64,000 nucleotides of DNA from Planctomycetaceae bacterium (GCA_041398785.1 JAWKUA010000011.1:1-64000), one strand, 5' to 3'. Positions 1 to 10,583 are shown, counted from the stretch's first letter. Notes: generated from the letters alone by a model not told the origin. Numbers and translations: made by a program.

Positions 1-1071
1 CAACGCATTGACCCGATAGAAGATTGCGAAGTCAGAATAAGCACGTCCGCTGCCGGCGACCTGCTGAGCGATCTCTTCGGCGACAGCGTTCGCTTCCGCG
101 TCGCCGTCGGGAAAGATTCTCAGCCGCACCGGTTCGCCGGTTTCGTTGGGGGTCGTCAGTTCCCCGCGATGCCGTCGCGGATTGTGACTGATAAGCTGAT
201 CGGCGCAGCGAACGATGGCTCCCGTGCTGCGAAAATTCTGATCCAGCGAAACGATCGTGACGTCCGGAAAGTCCCGTTCGAAGTCACCGATGTTGCCCGG
301 ATGAGCACCTCGCCAGCCGTAGATCGACTGATCCGGATCTCCCGTCGCGCACAGATTCGGAAACTGCCGCGACATCGCCGACACAATCCGATACTGCGCC
401 CGGTTCGTGTCCTGGTATTCGTCGACCAGCACGAATCGGTACTGGCTGTCCAGAAAATCGCGAAGGCCGCCGTCGTCCTTCAGCAGTTCGACGACATGCA
501 GCAGCAGCGAATCGAAATCAACGGCATTCTGAGCCAGAAGCCGCTGTTCGTATTCCCCGAAAACGTTGTAGATGATGGCGTCCAGAGGATCGCCGATCCG
601 TTCTTCGTATCGCCGACGGAACGCTTCCGACGTGATCAGATCATTGCGAAACCTGCTGATGCGACTCAGCACGCGCCGCGGATCGTGAGTACCCGTGTCG
701 TGCCCCGCGTCTTTCATGATGCGGCGGATCAGCTGAGTCTGATCGGACTGATCCAGAATCGTGAAGTTGGATTTCAGGCCGACGGTTTCCGGCCAGTTTC
801 TCAGCAGCCGGGCACAAAACCGGTGAAAGGTGCTGACCTGAACCCGAGTTCCGCGCAGCAGCCGGTAGACGCGATCCGCCATCTCCCGAGCGGCCTTGTT
901 GGTAAACGTCAGCGCCAGGATTTCGTCGGTGCGAACACCGCGTTCCAGCAGCCGGGCAATGCGGTGAGTAATGACTCGCGTCTTCCCCGAGCCCGGTCCG
1001 GCCATGACCAGCAGTGGACCTTCGAAGTGTTCGACCGCCTGTCGCTGCGCGCTTGTCAGTTGCTCCGCCAT
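1..1071 (-). CDS. UvrD/PcrA-type superfamily 1 DNA helicase (N-terminal part, cut by window start)
   Basis: ATP-dependent 3'-5' DNA helicase used in repair and replication restart. Translating the reverse strand from the ATG at 1071 gives 357 in-frame codons running off the window. SF1A motifs appear in order: Walker A AGPGSGKT at residues 24-31, motif Ia LTFTNKAA, Walker B VLVDEYQDTN, motif III GDPDQSIYGWRGA and motif IV LDQNFRST. The C-terminal half (motifs V and VI) lies outside, so UvrD, PcrA and Rep cannot be told apart. The start is supported by the usual distance of about 22 residues to the Walker A motif. Confidence 0.95.
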   Translation of the reverse strand, partial: MAEQLTSAQRQAVEHFEGPLLVMAGPGSGKTRVITHRIARLLERGVRTDEILALTFTNKAAREMADRVYRLLRGTRVQVSTFHRFCARLLRNWPETVGLKSNFTILDQSDQTQLIRRIMKDAGHDTGTHDPRRVLSRISRFRNDLITSEAFRRRYEERIGDPLDAIIYNVFGEYEQRLLAQNAVDFDSLLLHVVELLKDDGGLRDFLDSQYRFVLVDEYQDTNRAQYRIVSAMSRQFPNLCATGDPDQSIYGWRGAHPGNIGDFERDFPDVTIVSLDQNFRSTGAIVRCADQLISHNPRRHRGELTTPNETGEPVRLRIFPDGDAEANAVAEEIAQQVAGSGRAYSDFAIFYRVNAL

Positions 1072-1120
1072 GCCGGCAGTTTACGCGTTTGAGTTGCCAT
1101 CGGATAGTGGCAGCCCCCAC

Positions 1121-1150
1121 ATCGCGCCTGCCCGGATCGCGCCTGCCCGA
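1121..1150. repeat. Two tandem copies of a 15-bp unit
   Basis: The 15-bp unit ATCGCGCCTGCCCGG is repeated at 1121-1135 and 1136-1150 with one mismatch, and a third degenerate start (ATCGC) follows. It lies in the 219-bp gap upstream of the helicase start. No role is evident. Confidence 0.6.
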
Positions 1151-1290
1151 ATCGCTTCTGATGCCTGCGCCGGTGCCAATTCAGCGTCCTCGCACGCATG
1201 TCGTGCATTTCGTCGTCCTTCCGCCCGCGCCTCCCGGCGAGGCGGCGCGACGAAGCGGGTTTCGTTCGACGTCTTACTGAGAATTCCGCG

Positions 1291-4068
1291 TTACCTCAGG
1301 ACAAAACGATAAACGTAATCGCATTCCTGAGTCGCCTGATCGGATTCCAGTGTCCGATAGTTGCGACGCCACAGGGGAATTGTCACCGTCACAGTCAGTG
1401 TCGTGATGGAGACAGACGGCGGGACGAAACTGAAGACCGGCACCGGGATATTGAGCGTGATGACCAGATCCTGTCCCCGCGTGCGAGCCACGACGGCTTG
1501 AGCGATCTCCGGATTGACCAGTCCCAGATCGAACACATCCGGTCTTTCAATCACAAGTGTCTCTTCGAAATTCGGATTGCCGAACGGAGTGAACTGGTAC
1601 GCGCTTGTCGGTGCCTGAAACGGATGGTTGTGATCTGACGACGACTGCAGAAACGTAAAGTGATTCTGGTACCGCGGCGACGGCGACACCACCACGTCGA
1701 CCGGCTGCAGCATTCCGGTTGGCGACAATTGCGGAATGCTTCCGTATGCCGCTGACAGAGGGGCGACCGCCTGTTCCGCAAAATTGACGATCGCTCGATC
1801 AAGCGGGATTCCCATGTCGAAGATGCGGCTGACCGGCGGAAAGAACAGATACTGATCCGGATGCAGCAGGCTGGGACTTCCGCTCTGGCTGTTGATGTTC
1901 ACCACGCCGTCGTCCAGGCCCGCAAGGAACGGTTTCAGAAACGCAGACGACGGAGTGGGATGCCCGCCGGCAACCGTCAGCACGGGAACGGGAGTGCTGT
2001 TTGTGGACGAACCCCACAGCAGTTTGGTAATCGGCGGAGACAGATCGACCAGAACGCTTCCGTTGACAACACTCACCCCGGCTGCCGCAAACGACACCAG
2101 ACTGTCCGTTGCGGAATCGAGTGCAGCCTCGATCGCCGGCACGTTCAGCCCGAATCCAGTCAGCCCGCTGCGGATCAGCGACAATGCCGGATCAACATTC
2201 GCGATGGCAATCCCCAGGTCGACGGCGATATCCGAACTGATCGCGAAGCCCGCCAGCAGATTCGCGCCGACAACCACCAGCTCGGCCGCTTCGCTGCCGG
2301 CAATCGCGCCGTGCAGGCTGATGTGAACCTTCACGCGTTCGGGACTATGGCTGACATCGCCGAACAGACTCTGCAGTTGCGGATCATTCGCCGTTCGCGC
2401 GGCCAGCGCCATGGCCGCGTTCACAACCAGAGCACCCGTCGAATGTGACACGATCACCAGATCGCGGCCGAAGCAGTCCCTGTTTGGCACTGACACAGAC
2501 TCATGCACGCCTTCGCCGGAATTCATGGCCTTGCTGATCTGTCCCAGCAGCGCATGAGCACACTCAATCAGACGCTGATTCGAACTGTAGGCGGCCGCAA
2601 GGTAACGGTTCGACAGTCCTGCCGGCGTGCTGAGATAGTCGTTGACGTGAGTCCGCCAGTAGTTTTCCGCCGCGTTCCGGAAGAACCCTCCATCTTCGAA
2701 CTCTGCTTCGTCGGTCGGCCAGACTTTCAGCACACTGGAATCGACACCATTCATCGTGTCGGTGACACCCTGCATCACCTGCGCGGGGCTGAAACCATGA
2801 ACGTAGACGATGTCGCGACCTTCAAAGGGCAGGGCTCGGTCCAGCCTCGGCGGGGAACAGGCAACTCCATTGTCGCCTTCGATGGGTGTCAGATGGTTGA
2901 GATCCCCGTGCGGGAACTTGTCCGCCACCGCGACCAGCGCGTCCCGGATGTCCTTCGCCGAAAGCCCTGCGATTGTGGCTTCCGCGAATTCTTCCTGAAG
3001 CTCCGACGCTTCCGGCGGGATCCGGCCGCCGAGCGATGCACATTCGTCGCGACGATACCAGTTGCTGTTGCCAAGGCCGTCAAACATCGGTCCATAGAGA
3101 TCCGCCATCGAGCCCGGTACGAAGTTCACATCGACGGTCTGAGGCTTCGACCGGCGATCAACGAAGTCCTTCCAATCGTCCGGAATGTCGGGCTTTCCGC
3201 CTGAGTCCAGGATAGTTGCCACAGGACCGCAGTGATCCGTGACACCAACGCAGACGTCCGCAACTTCGACTGATCCCGTCTGCCGATCGGAATCACTGAA
3301 CACCGTGACCGCGATGTTTTCGTAGTCCTTCGTGGCACGCCATGACGGCAGCAGAATGCGATTCCAGGTGTCACCCGACAGTTCTCCGGTTTCCGCGATG
3401 ACAGCAATGTCCGGATTGGTCTGCGGATGCCGGCCGGACGATGGCAGACTGCCGTTGAACACCATGACTCTCAGCCGCACGCCGCGAACATCCTTCAGCA
3501 TTCGTGAGGACAGCCTGATGGCATACCGCTTTCCCATCCGGAAACCACCGTCGACGGTATTCCATGCCGCATCCCCGGATGATTGACTGCCGGCGAGCGT
3601 CAGGATCGTTGTCTTGTGGGGCAGCGATCCGTCTGCGTTCGGCTGAATTCCCGGCGAACCGTAGGCCTTGCGCCATTTCTGGCTCAGCAGATCGTCACAG
3701 CACAGCAGGTCGGACAGCGAAACCGGAAGGTTGTCCGGTTCCACATACAGCAGCCTCGGTTCACTGACGGCGATTTCTCTTCCGTCCGGATCAAACGCAC
3801 GAACTTCCGCGGCGTAAGCTCCGTGGCGAAGGCTGGCGGCCTCGCGAGGAAACTTCAGCGACAACTGTCCGTCAACGGTTGCGCTGACACGATCGTCGCC
3901 GCGCCGTAGTGCGTCCTGAGCCTTCTGACCGTCCTTCAACGCGACAATCCGAACGGTATAGCGCAGCGATTCAGGCTTGCGATGATCGATCGTCCAGGAA
4001 ATCAGCGGGCGCTTCGCGGTAACCGAACAATGCTCCGACGGGCGCGTGATGGTGAGTGCTGTGCTCAT
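1291..4068 (-). CDS. Large alpha/beta-hydrolase-like protein of unknown substrate
   Basis: A protein of about 925 residues. The ATG at 4068 is chosen over an upstream one at 4113 because CAGGAG lies about 9 bases before it. Residues 1-300 are beta-rich and Ig/carbohydrate-binding-like. A hydrolase-like domain starts near residue 415, with YVHGFSP at His424 as a probable oxyanion strand. A nucleophile-elbow-like VSHSTGALVV puts the candidate Ser at residue 543, and LDDGVVNIN (Asp719-720) could supply the acid. The elbow reads S-H-S-T-G rather than G-x-S-x-G. No signal peptide is visible. A PGAP1/lipase-like esterase is the best guess; the substrate is unknown. The C-terminal 150 residues match nothing I know. 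Confidence 0.6.
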   Translation of the reverse strand: MSTALTITRPSEHCSVTAKRPLISWTIDHRKPESLRYTVRIVALKDGQKAQDALRRGDDRVSATVDGQLSLKFPREAASLRHGAYAAEVRAFDPDGREIAVSEPRLLYVEPDNLPVSLSDLLCCDDLLSQKWRKAYGSPGIQPNADGSLPHKTTILTLAGSQSSGDAAWNTVDGGFRMGKRYAIRLSSRMLKDVRGVRLRVMVFNGSLPSSGRHPQTNPDIAVIAETGELSGDTWNRILLPSWRATKDYENIAVTVFSDSDRQTGSVEVADVCVGVTDHCGPVATILDSGGKPDIPDDWKDFVDRRSKPQTVDVNFVPGSMADLYGPMFDGLGNSNWYRRDECASLGGRIPPEASELQEEFAEATIAGLSAKDIRDALVAVADKFPHGDLNHLTPIEGDNGVACSPPRLDRALPFEGRDIVYVHGFSPAQVMQGVTDTMNGVDSSVLKVWPTDEAEFEDGGFFRNAAENYWRTHVNDYLSTPAGLSNRYLAAAYSSNQRLIECAHALLGQISKAMNSGEGVHESVSVPNRDCFGRDLVIVSHSTGALVVNAAMALAARTANDPQLQSLFGDVSHSPERVKVHISLHGAIAGSEAAELVVVGANLLAGFAISSDIAVDLGIAIANVDPALSLIRSGLTGFGLNVPAIEAALDSATDSLVSFAAAGVSVVNGSVLVDLSPPITKLLWGSSTNSTPVPVLTVAGGHPTPSSAFLKPFLAGLDDGVVNINSQSGSPSLLHPDQYLFFPPVSRIFDMGIPLDRAIVNFAEQAVAPLSAAYGSIPQLSPTGMLQPVDVVVSPSPRYQNHFTFLQSSSDHNHPFQAPTSAYQFTPFGNPNFEETLVIERPDVFDLGLVNPEIAQAVVARTRGQDLVITLNIPVPVFSFVPPSVSITTLTVTVTIPLWRRNYRTLESDQATQECDYVYRFVLR

Positions 4069-4723
4069 TCGGGTCACTCCTGGCGATTGGTGAAGGATCA
4101 GCGCTGCAAACACGTGCGCGCGCTGTGGGAATCGACTTCCGCACTTCTAACCGCAGACAGCGGACTCTGCGGGACAGAAGAATTGCAGTGTCCACAGCCG
4201 ATAGCGCAGGTTGGATTCGCCTGCGGTCCAGGGTCAGGCCGTGCGCGTTCCGTGTGGACTGACTGTCGAACGCGGAATCATCGCGGTGCCGTTCGTTCTG
4301 TCACGACGTGCTCGACTTCAGCGCTTTCCCGCACAATGGAAGGTTCGTCGTCGAACCGGCATTCCGCAACTTTGAGGCAGCGAGTGCGTCCGGGCGACTC
4401 GGTTACGGCGCGCGGCCGGCCGGCGTCCCGATTTCTCTGCTGCGCGCAGAAAAGTCTCGCTTTCCCGCTTTGCGGGCGGAGGGACAAATCGTGACGCCCG
4501 CGAAGAAAATGAACGCCATTGAGGACGGACATATTCAATCGCGGCTGGTGTGCCTGCGATCTCGCCGCAAAGCGGGCACGCCGCTCAGCGGGCACGCCGC
4601 CTTTGTGGAAACTTCCGGCATTTTGCTGTCCCGCGTCTGACGTTTCTGCGGTGAGGAACAGGAGGTGCCGCGACGGCGTTGTTCGGCGGCCGGCAAGTTT
4701 TCTCATTCTGCAGGGGCTGACTG
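4069..4723. other. 655-bp intergenic region between divergent genes
   Basis: Separates the hydrolase-like gene (minus) from the LEPR-XLL gene (plus), so promoters for both should lie here. I see no convincing ORF: the reading frames present have arginine-rich out-of-frame composition. It contains one dispersed GC-rich element at 4410-4487, listed separately. Confidence 0.5.
4410..4487 (+). repeat. Dispersed 78-bp element, copy A
   Basis: This stretch aligns without gaps to 55820-55897 at roughly 80 percent identity by eye. Shared blocks are GCGCGGCCGG, CCCGATTT, CGCAGAAAA and CCCGCTTTGCGG, followed by GGGACAA. Both copies are in the same orientation upstream of a plus-strand gene: 237 bp before the LEPR-XLL gene here, 98 bp before the RND exporter there. 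The core CCGCTTTGCGG is self-complementary. It may be a mobile repeat or a regulatory site; the sequence does not decide. Confidence 0.7.
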
Positions 4724-7700
4724 ATGCCAACAATTCGACTTCGTCACCTGACCACCGCCGTCCGTCGCATGTTTTCGGAATGGACCGTTCGCCGGCGCGG
4801 CAGTCGCAGAATTCTGGCCGGCGTGCGAGCAACGCCCGGCGCCGCGATGCGTTCGGAGGGTCTGGAATCTCGCGTGTTGCTGGCAGGAACGCCGCTGGTC
4901 GTCGATGGCTATGCGGGGAACTCAACGGTCCAGGAATGGGGATTGACGGAATCGTTCTTGTCGACGACGCGAGACTATCTGCTGGATTCGCAGAACTTCG
5001 GCGACAGCGGAGTTGTCGACGTGGAATTCGTGATCGGAGCGGGAGTCGACACAGCCGGCTCCGCGGACCCCGGCGGCGATCTGGCGGCTGTGCTGCAAAA
5101 CACAGACATCTTCTTCAGCGGGCTGGCGACGAATCTCACGCAGCCCGAACGCGACGAACTGCTGTCCTTCGTGACGAACGGAGGAGCCCTGATCGCGACG
5201 ACGGACTCCCCGGCAGTGAGCATTGCGGGTCTGTTTGGAGTCTTCCACGGCAGTTCGCCTCCCGGTCCCGCGGTGACCAGTCAGATCACGAACTTTCTTC
5301 ATCCGGTGTCCGCTGGTCCGTTCGGACTTGTTACGTCGTTTGAACAATTTGGTGCCGTTTCCAGCTATTCGAACCTTGGTACTCTGGCCACGGAAATCGG
5401 CGCCAACAATCGAGGCACCAGTCTGGCCGTGATTGAACCGGGAGCCGTCGCACCGGGCTCCGGCCCTGTGATTCTGGTTACGGACACGGATGTGTTTACG
5501 GATCCGGGAGTATTCGGGGCGACGAATCCGGGCGGCGGTGCGGTCGTCAATTCGACGCTGATTCGAAATGTGTTTGCTTACGCGGCCGGCGTTGCAACGG
5601 CCGGAGGACCGCAAACGGAAGTGTCGCTGGATGCTGACGGAAACCTGGTGATCACAGATACTAATGGAGGAGACTCCGATGACTCACTGATCATCCGGTC
5701 GGACGTCACGAACGGTGAGTATCTTGTCACTGACTTCAACAATCTGCTGTTTTCCGGCATCCCCGGTGCCACAGCGGGGCCGGCCACGACGATCCGGATT
5801 CCGTTTTCCGCCGTCACGGGCAGCCGGATCATTGTCAATACACTCGGTGGCGATGACTCTCTGACGGTCGACCGGTCGCTGGGCGAGTTCACAAAGACGA
5901 TCATCTACAACGGCGGCGAACAGGCAACCGCTGCCGGTGATTCGCTGGTACTGACCGACGCGGGCGGTGCTGTTGCCACGACGGTGACTCACACTTTCAG
6001 CGGAGCCGACAGTGCAGGAGCGGGCACGGGATTCGACGGATCGGTGGACATCGATGGAGCCGTCATCACGTACACGGGGCTGGAACCGATCGACGATCAG
6101 GTTTCGGCTCAGCACCGAATCTTCAACTACGGTTCCACTCCGGATGACGTGACTCTGGACGACATCGGAATCGCCGATGACGGGCGAGTGCGGCTTTCCA
6201 GCGCGGGAACCAGCGAGTCCGTTGACTTTGTTGTGCCGACAATGTCGCTGACCATCAACGGCGGTGACAATGACGACGAGATTCGTGTTGTCGGGATTGA
6301 CGATCAGTTTGACGGTGAACTGAACATCGACGGACAGGAAGGCTCCGACATTGTGGACGTCGACCTGTTTGAGCCTCCCGGCGGCCAGCTCATCACCGGC
6401 AGCTCACCGGCCGTCCTGTTTGTGATGGACGTGTCGGGCAGCACGACCGGCGGTTCCGGCAGCCTGTTTCAGGGCGATCCGGTGGGAGATCTGAACGGCG
6501 ACGGCCAGGCGAACACGATTCTGGACGCGGAAATTGCGGCCTTCATCGCACTCAACCAGGACCTGATTGCGCGCGGCGTCGGCGACGTGGCGAACGTCGG
6601 TGTGGTGACTTACTCCGGCGGAGGAAACACGCCGACCGGCGGAACGGTGCTGAACGACATGGATCTGTCGGTGTCGGGCGTGCAGGTTGCAACTTCACCG
6701 CTGGCGAATTCCAATGGCGGCTTTCCGGATGTCGAAGAGGTGCTGCGAAGTGCTCGAGCCAACGGGCAGACGAATTATGAAGCAGCATTTCGCAAAGCCA
6801 TCGAATTCTTCAATGCCCTTGGTACCGCTCCCGGCGAAGGCACGGTGGTCTTTCTGTCGGACGGTGACCCGACTCAGGCACTCAGCGGCGGCAATCCCGA
6901 AATCGCGTTTCTGGACGAAGTCGCGCAACTCCGGAACAACCTGGGCATCAATCTGCGGGCGTTCGGAGTCGGCAACGGGGCGTCGCTGGAACACCTTGTG
7001 AACATTGACCCCGGTGCCAGCATTTTCACGACGACGAATGAACTGCTGGCCGCCGTCGGCGGACTCGACCTGCGATCGATCAATGTCAGCGATTCCGGAA
7101 CCGTGCCGACCGACGTCGACACCGTGTCCGTCAACGGCACCGACACGGCGGACACGCTGCGAGCAACGCCGGGGCTGATTGAAATGACGATCCCGAACCG
7201 GTGGCTGGTTCACCACGACGGATTCGAAAGCGTGCAGATCAACACCGGCGATGGCGATGACTCGCTGCTGCTTGAAACAGATGCAATTCCCGAAGACGGT
7301 CTGACGTACAACGCCGGAGGATCCGCTGACAATGACACTCTGGATGTCACCGGTGGTACGTTTCTCGCAGCCGTTCACACACTTGTCAGCGCCACTGACG
7401 GAAGCATCCGGTACAGCACGGATTCCACCACGTCCATGATTGCGTTTACCGGCCTGGAGCCCGTCGTCGACAGCACGACCGTCAACAGCCGAGTGTTTGA
7501 GTTCTCAGACGCTGACGACACGATTCTGCTGTCCGACGACGGCGTCACAAGTAACGGCTTCTCTTTCATCGATTCGGACGATTCCGATTTCGCTCAGCAG
7601 ACGACGTTTCGCAATCCACTGGCGCGACTGGCGGTGAACAGCGGTGACGGCATTGATTCGATCAGCGTTCGGGGGCTCGATTCGACATTCGCCGCTGATC

Positions 7701-10363
7701 TGGTGATCGGTGAGGCCTCCGCCGTGGAAGACGTGCGGTTCGATGTTCTCCCGACGGAAACTCAGGGCGGCGATGTGATGGTGACGGCGGGCTCGCTTTC
7801 CGTTGCGACGGAGATCAATTCGGGCGGCGGTGACATTTCGCTGGTCGCGGATTCGGTGACGGGCAGCGGAGACCTGACGTCTGTCGGTGGCAGCGTAAGC
7901 GTTCTGGCACAATCCGGCGACGTGGAACTGAGCAGCATCGACAGCAGTGGCGCATTCACGGGCGGGGCTGTCAGCGTCACGGTCGGGGCAGCACAGCAAA
8001 TGTTTCTTTCGTCAATCGACACCAACGGCATCACCGGCGGCCTGATCACACTTAACGGCGGCGGACAGGTGACATCAGCCATCGTCGGCAACGGGTCGTT
8101 GATCAAGGCCGGATTCGGCACGCTGGAACTTCGAGGCGACAACACATATTCGGGGACGACAACGATCACCGAAGGGACGCTGTCGCTGATCGATCTGAGC
8201 GGAAGCAACATCGCCCTTTCGTCAGCAATCCATGTCGCAGCGGCAGCAACTCTGGATGCCACCGGGCTTGGCGCGGAGACGCTGGTTCTGGTACCGGGGC
8301 AGGTTCTCACCGGTGACGGAACGATCGCCGGCGGGCTCCTGGCAAGAGGCGGGAGCGTCGTGTCCGCGGGCAGCAGTCCCGGAGTTCTCACGATTCTCGG
8401 CGATCTGGAATTTGCCTCGGGGTCGTTTGCAACGATCGAGATCGGCGGGCCCGTTGCCGGTACAGGAGCCGGCTTCCATGACCAGCTTAACGTGATCGGC
8501 ACCGTTACGATTTCGCAGAGCGCGGTCCTGACTGTCGTGGCATTCGATGACGGCACCGGTTCCAGCTACGTACCGACCGTGGGCGCGCAGTTCCTGCTGA
8601 TCGACAACGATGGATCTCTCGACGCGGTCAATCCGGGAATCGACGACGAGGGATTCAATCATCTGGCTGAAGGGGACGTGTTCAGCACGAACTTCCTGGG
8701 TTCCGGCCGGCCGGCAACCATCAGCTACCGCGGCGGCGATGGAAACGACGTGGTGCTTCTGACGAACTCTCCCCCGGTCGCCAGCGCGGGCGGACCGTAT
8801 TCGGTGCCCGAAGGCGGGATGACGGTTCTTGATGCGTCCGGCAGCAGCGATCTGGAAGATTCAACGGCGTCGCTGGATTTCCTGTGGGATCTGGACGGTG
8901 ACGGCATCTTCGGGGAGACAGGTGCTGATGCCGCAAACGGTGACGAAGTCGGAATGACGCCGACGTTTGACGCGGCGAACCTGGACGGCCCGGACACGGT
9001 GACCGTCACGTTGATTGTGACCGACAGTTCCGGAGAGACCGACGTGGCCTCCGCCACGGTTACTGTCGACAATGTCGCTCCGCAGAACGTCAGCGCCGGC
9101 GACGACCAGACGGTTTCCGCAGGCGACATCGTCAGCCTGTCCGGCAGTTTCAACGATCCGGGAATCGCTGATACACACGCTCAAACGTGGACCGTGGTCA
9201 GCAGCGGCGGCCAGGTCGTGGCCACCGGCGATGGCAGCACCATCAGCTTCCAGCCGACGCAGCACGGAACTTACACGGCGACGTATACGGTGGAAGACGA
9301 TGACGGCGGAGTCGCATCGGACGAGGTCGTCGTCACGGTCGAAAACCAGGCACCGGTGATCGAAACGCTCGAAAGTGATGCCTCGTCGCTGCTCGAAAAA
9401 TCGGATGACGGCACAGTGACCATTATCGGGTCGTATTCCGATTCCGGATTGCCGGACACTCATACGGTGCTGGTGGACTGGGGCGACGGAAGCGCCGTCG
9501 AAGAAGTGACCGTCGACCAGCAGACCCGCACGTTCGAAGGGACGCACGAATATGCGAACGGCGGCATCTATTCCGTGACCGTCACTGTCGTTGACGACGG
9601 TGACCTGTCGTCGGCTCCGGAATCCGTCAGTTCCGTTGTCACGGGTGTCGGCGTTGTCGACGGAACGCTGTACATCATCGGCACGAACGACGACGACAAC
9701 GTCAAGCTTCGAGTCAACGAACGAAAAGATGAACTGAAGATCGACGCGAAGTTTGGCCGCACACGCGACCACCACGGCTGTCGCGATCGTGGTTCACACG
9801 GCCGCAGGCATGGCCGTTCGAACGACGGATCGGATCGGATTCGCATGACGCTGGTGGCTTCGGAAATTGAGCGAGTGGTCGCGTTCCTCTGCGACGGTGA
9901 CGACACGTACGACGGCGGCTCGAACGATGACGGCGACCGCGGCGGGTGTGGCGGCTCGCAGCCGGTCGCCGACATCAACATTCGGCAAATCGTCTTTGGA
10001 GGCGACGGTGACGACAGGCTGAGCGGTGGCAGGTGGAATGATGCTCTGTTTGGCGGCGCCGGCGACGACGATGTGAACGGCGAAAAAGGTCACGACATCC
10101 TTGTCGGAGGCGACGGCCGTGATCGGCTGAACGGCGGCCGCGGTGATGACCTGCTGATCGGTGGTCGCGTTGACAACGACTTCCAGGACGTGTCGGTCAT
10201 TGACGACATTGATGCCGCGATGACCGAATGGGCCGGCGGCAATCTCGCTGACGCGATGCAGTTTCTGGGGACCGTCGTCGATGATGACGAGCGAGACCAT
10301 CTGTTCGGCGGGCACGGCGATGATTCGCTCATCGGTGGAAGCCGCGATCGACTGCGGCAATGA
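4724..10363 (+). CDS. Giant LEPR-XLL secreted protein with VWA, PATR, PKD and RTX-like regions
   Basis: 1879 residues. An Arg-rich N-terminus leads to LESRVLLAG (residues 47-55), the LEPR-XLL signature of large planctomycete exported proteins. Then, approximately: residues 56-290 a Rossmann-like region; 560-790 a VWA domain with MIDAS-like DVSGS; 1125-1155 an autotransporter-type repeat (GDNTYSGTTTITEGTLSL); 1350-1640 three PKD-like domains, the third with DWGDGS; 1750-1875 Gly-Asp-rich nonapeptides such as GGDGDDRLSGG and GGAGDDDVNG that should bind calcium. Composition is acidic. Probably a surface adhesin or matrix protein, but no substrate can be inferred. An ECF sigma factor and a kinase follow within 1 kb, though separated by 220 bp. 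Confidence 0.85.
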   Translation: MPTIRLRHLTTAVRRMFSEWTVRRRGSRRILAGVRATPGAAMRSEGLESRVLLAGTPLVVDGYAGNSTVQEWGLTESFLSTTRDYLLDSQNFGDSGVVDVEFVIGAGVDTAGSADPGGDLAAVLQNTDIFFSGLATNLTQPERDELLSFVTNGGALIATTDSPAVSIAGLFGVFHGSSPPGPAVTSQITNFLHPVSAGPFGLVTSFEQFGAVSSYSNLGTLATEIGANNRGTSLAVIEPGAVAPGSGPVILVTDTDVFTDPGVFGATNPGGGAVVNSTLIRNVFAYAAGVATAGGPQTEVSLDADGNLVITDTNGGDSDDSLIIRSDVTNGEYLVTDFNNLLFSGIPGATAGPATTIRIPFSAVTGSRIIVNTLGGDDSLTVDRSLGEFTKTIIYNGGEQATAAGDSLVLTDAGGAVATTVTHTFSGADSAGAGTGFDGSVDIDGAVITYTGLEPIDDQVSAQHRIFNYGSTPDDVTLDDIGIADDGRVRLSSAGTSESVDFVVPTMSLTINGGDNDDEIRVVGIDDQFDGELNIDGQEGSDIVDVDLFEPPGGQLITGSSPAVLFVMDVSGSTTGGSGSLFQGDPVGDLNGDGQANTILDAEIAAFIALNQDLIARGVGDVANVGVVTYSGGGNTPTGGTVLNDMDLSVSGVQVATSPLANSNGGFPDVEEVLRSARANGQTNYEAAFRKAIEFFNALGTAPGEGTVVFLSDGDPTQALSGGNPEIAFLDEVAQLRNNLGINLRAFGVGNGASLEHLVNIDPGASIFTTTNELLAAVGGLDLRSINVSDSGTVPTDVDTVSVNGTDTADTLRATPGLIEMTIPNRWLVHHDGFESVQINTGDGDDSLLLETDAIPEDGLTYNAGGSADNDTLDVTGGTFLAAVHTLVSATDGSIRYSTDSTTSMIAFTGLEPVVDSTTVNSRVFEFSDADDTILLSDDGVTSNGFSFIDSDDSDFAQQTTFRNPLARLAVNSGDGIDSISVRGLDSTFAADLVIGEASAVEDVRFDVLPTETQGGDVMVTAGSLSVATEINSGGGDISLVADSVTGSGDLTSVGGSVSVLAQSGDVELSSIDSSGAFTGGAVSVTVGAAQQMFLSSIDTNGITGGLITLNGGGQVTSAIVGNGSLIKAGFGTLELRGDNTYSGTTTITEGTLSLIDLSGSNIALSSAIHVAAAATLDATGLGAETLVLVPGQVLTGDGTIAGGLLARGGSVVSAGSSPGVLTILGDLEFASGSFATIEIGGPVAGTGAGFHDQLNVIGTVTISQSAVLTVVAFDDGTGSSYVPTVGAQFLLIDNDGSLDAVNPGIDDEGFNHLAEGDVFSTNFLGSGRPATISYRGGDGNDVVLLTNSPPVASAGGPYSVPEGGMTVLDASGSSDLEDSTASLDFLWDLDGDGIFGETGADAANGDEVGMTPTFDAANLDGPDTVTVTLIVTDSSGETDVASATVTVDNVAPQNVSAGDDQTVSAGDIVSLSGSFNDPGIADTHAQTWTVVSSGGQVVATGDGSTISFQPTQHGTYTATYTVEDDDGGVASDEVVVTVENQAPVIETLESDASSLLEKSDDGTVTIIGSYSDSGLPDTHTVLVDWGDGSAVEEVTVDQQTRTFEGTHEYANGGIYSVTVTVVDDGDLSSAPESVSSVVTGVGVVDGTLYIIGTNDDDNVKLRVNERKDELKIDAKFGRTRDHHGCRDRGSHGRRHGRSNDGSDRIRMTLVASEIERVVAFLCDGDDTYDGGSNDDGDRGGCGGSQPVADINIRQIVFGGDGDDRLSGGRWNDALFGGAGDDDVNGEKGHDILVGGDGRDRLNGGRGDDLLIGGRVDNDFQDVSVIDDIDAAMTEWAGGNLADAMQFLGTVVDDDERDHLFGGHGDDSLIGGSRDRLRQ

Positions 10364-10583
10364 TGGTTGTGGTGATGACGTTTAACCTTGACGATGTACC
10401 GGAATTCCGCGACGCGTCCCGTCGTTCCGCAGGACGATCGGCGGCGATGGATTTCCGGTTGTGGACGAGGCAGCGAGTTCGGTCGGTCGGTCCGGTCGCG
10501 GGACCGGCAGCGGCCGGCATGAAGTGATCCGCCGAACGCTCGATGTGAATCGTTGAAATCCATACTCCAACAGTGGTATCCGG

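Noticed and set aside
169..1092. 307-codon plus-strand frame
   Set aside because: Antisense shadow of the UvrD-type helicase on the minus strand, whose motifs I. II and III are intact.
4278..4925. 215-codon minus-strand frame
   Set aside because: Overlaps the start of the LEPR-XLL gene, is Arg-rich, and has no recognisable family or signal.
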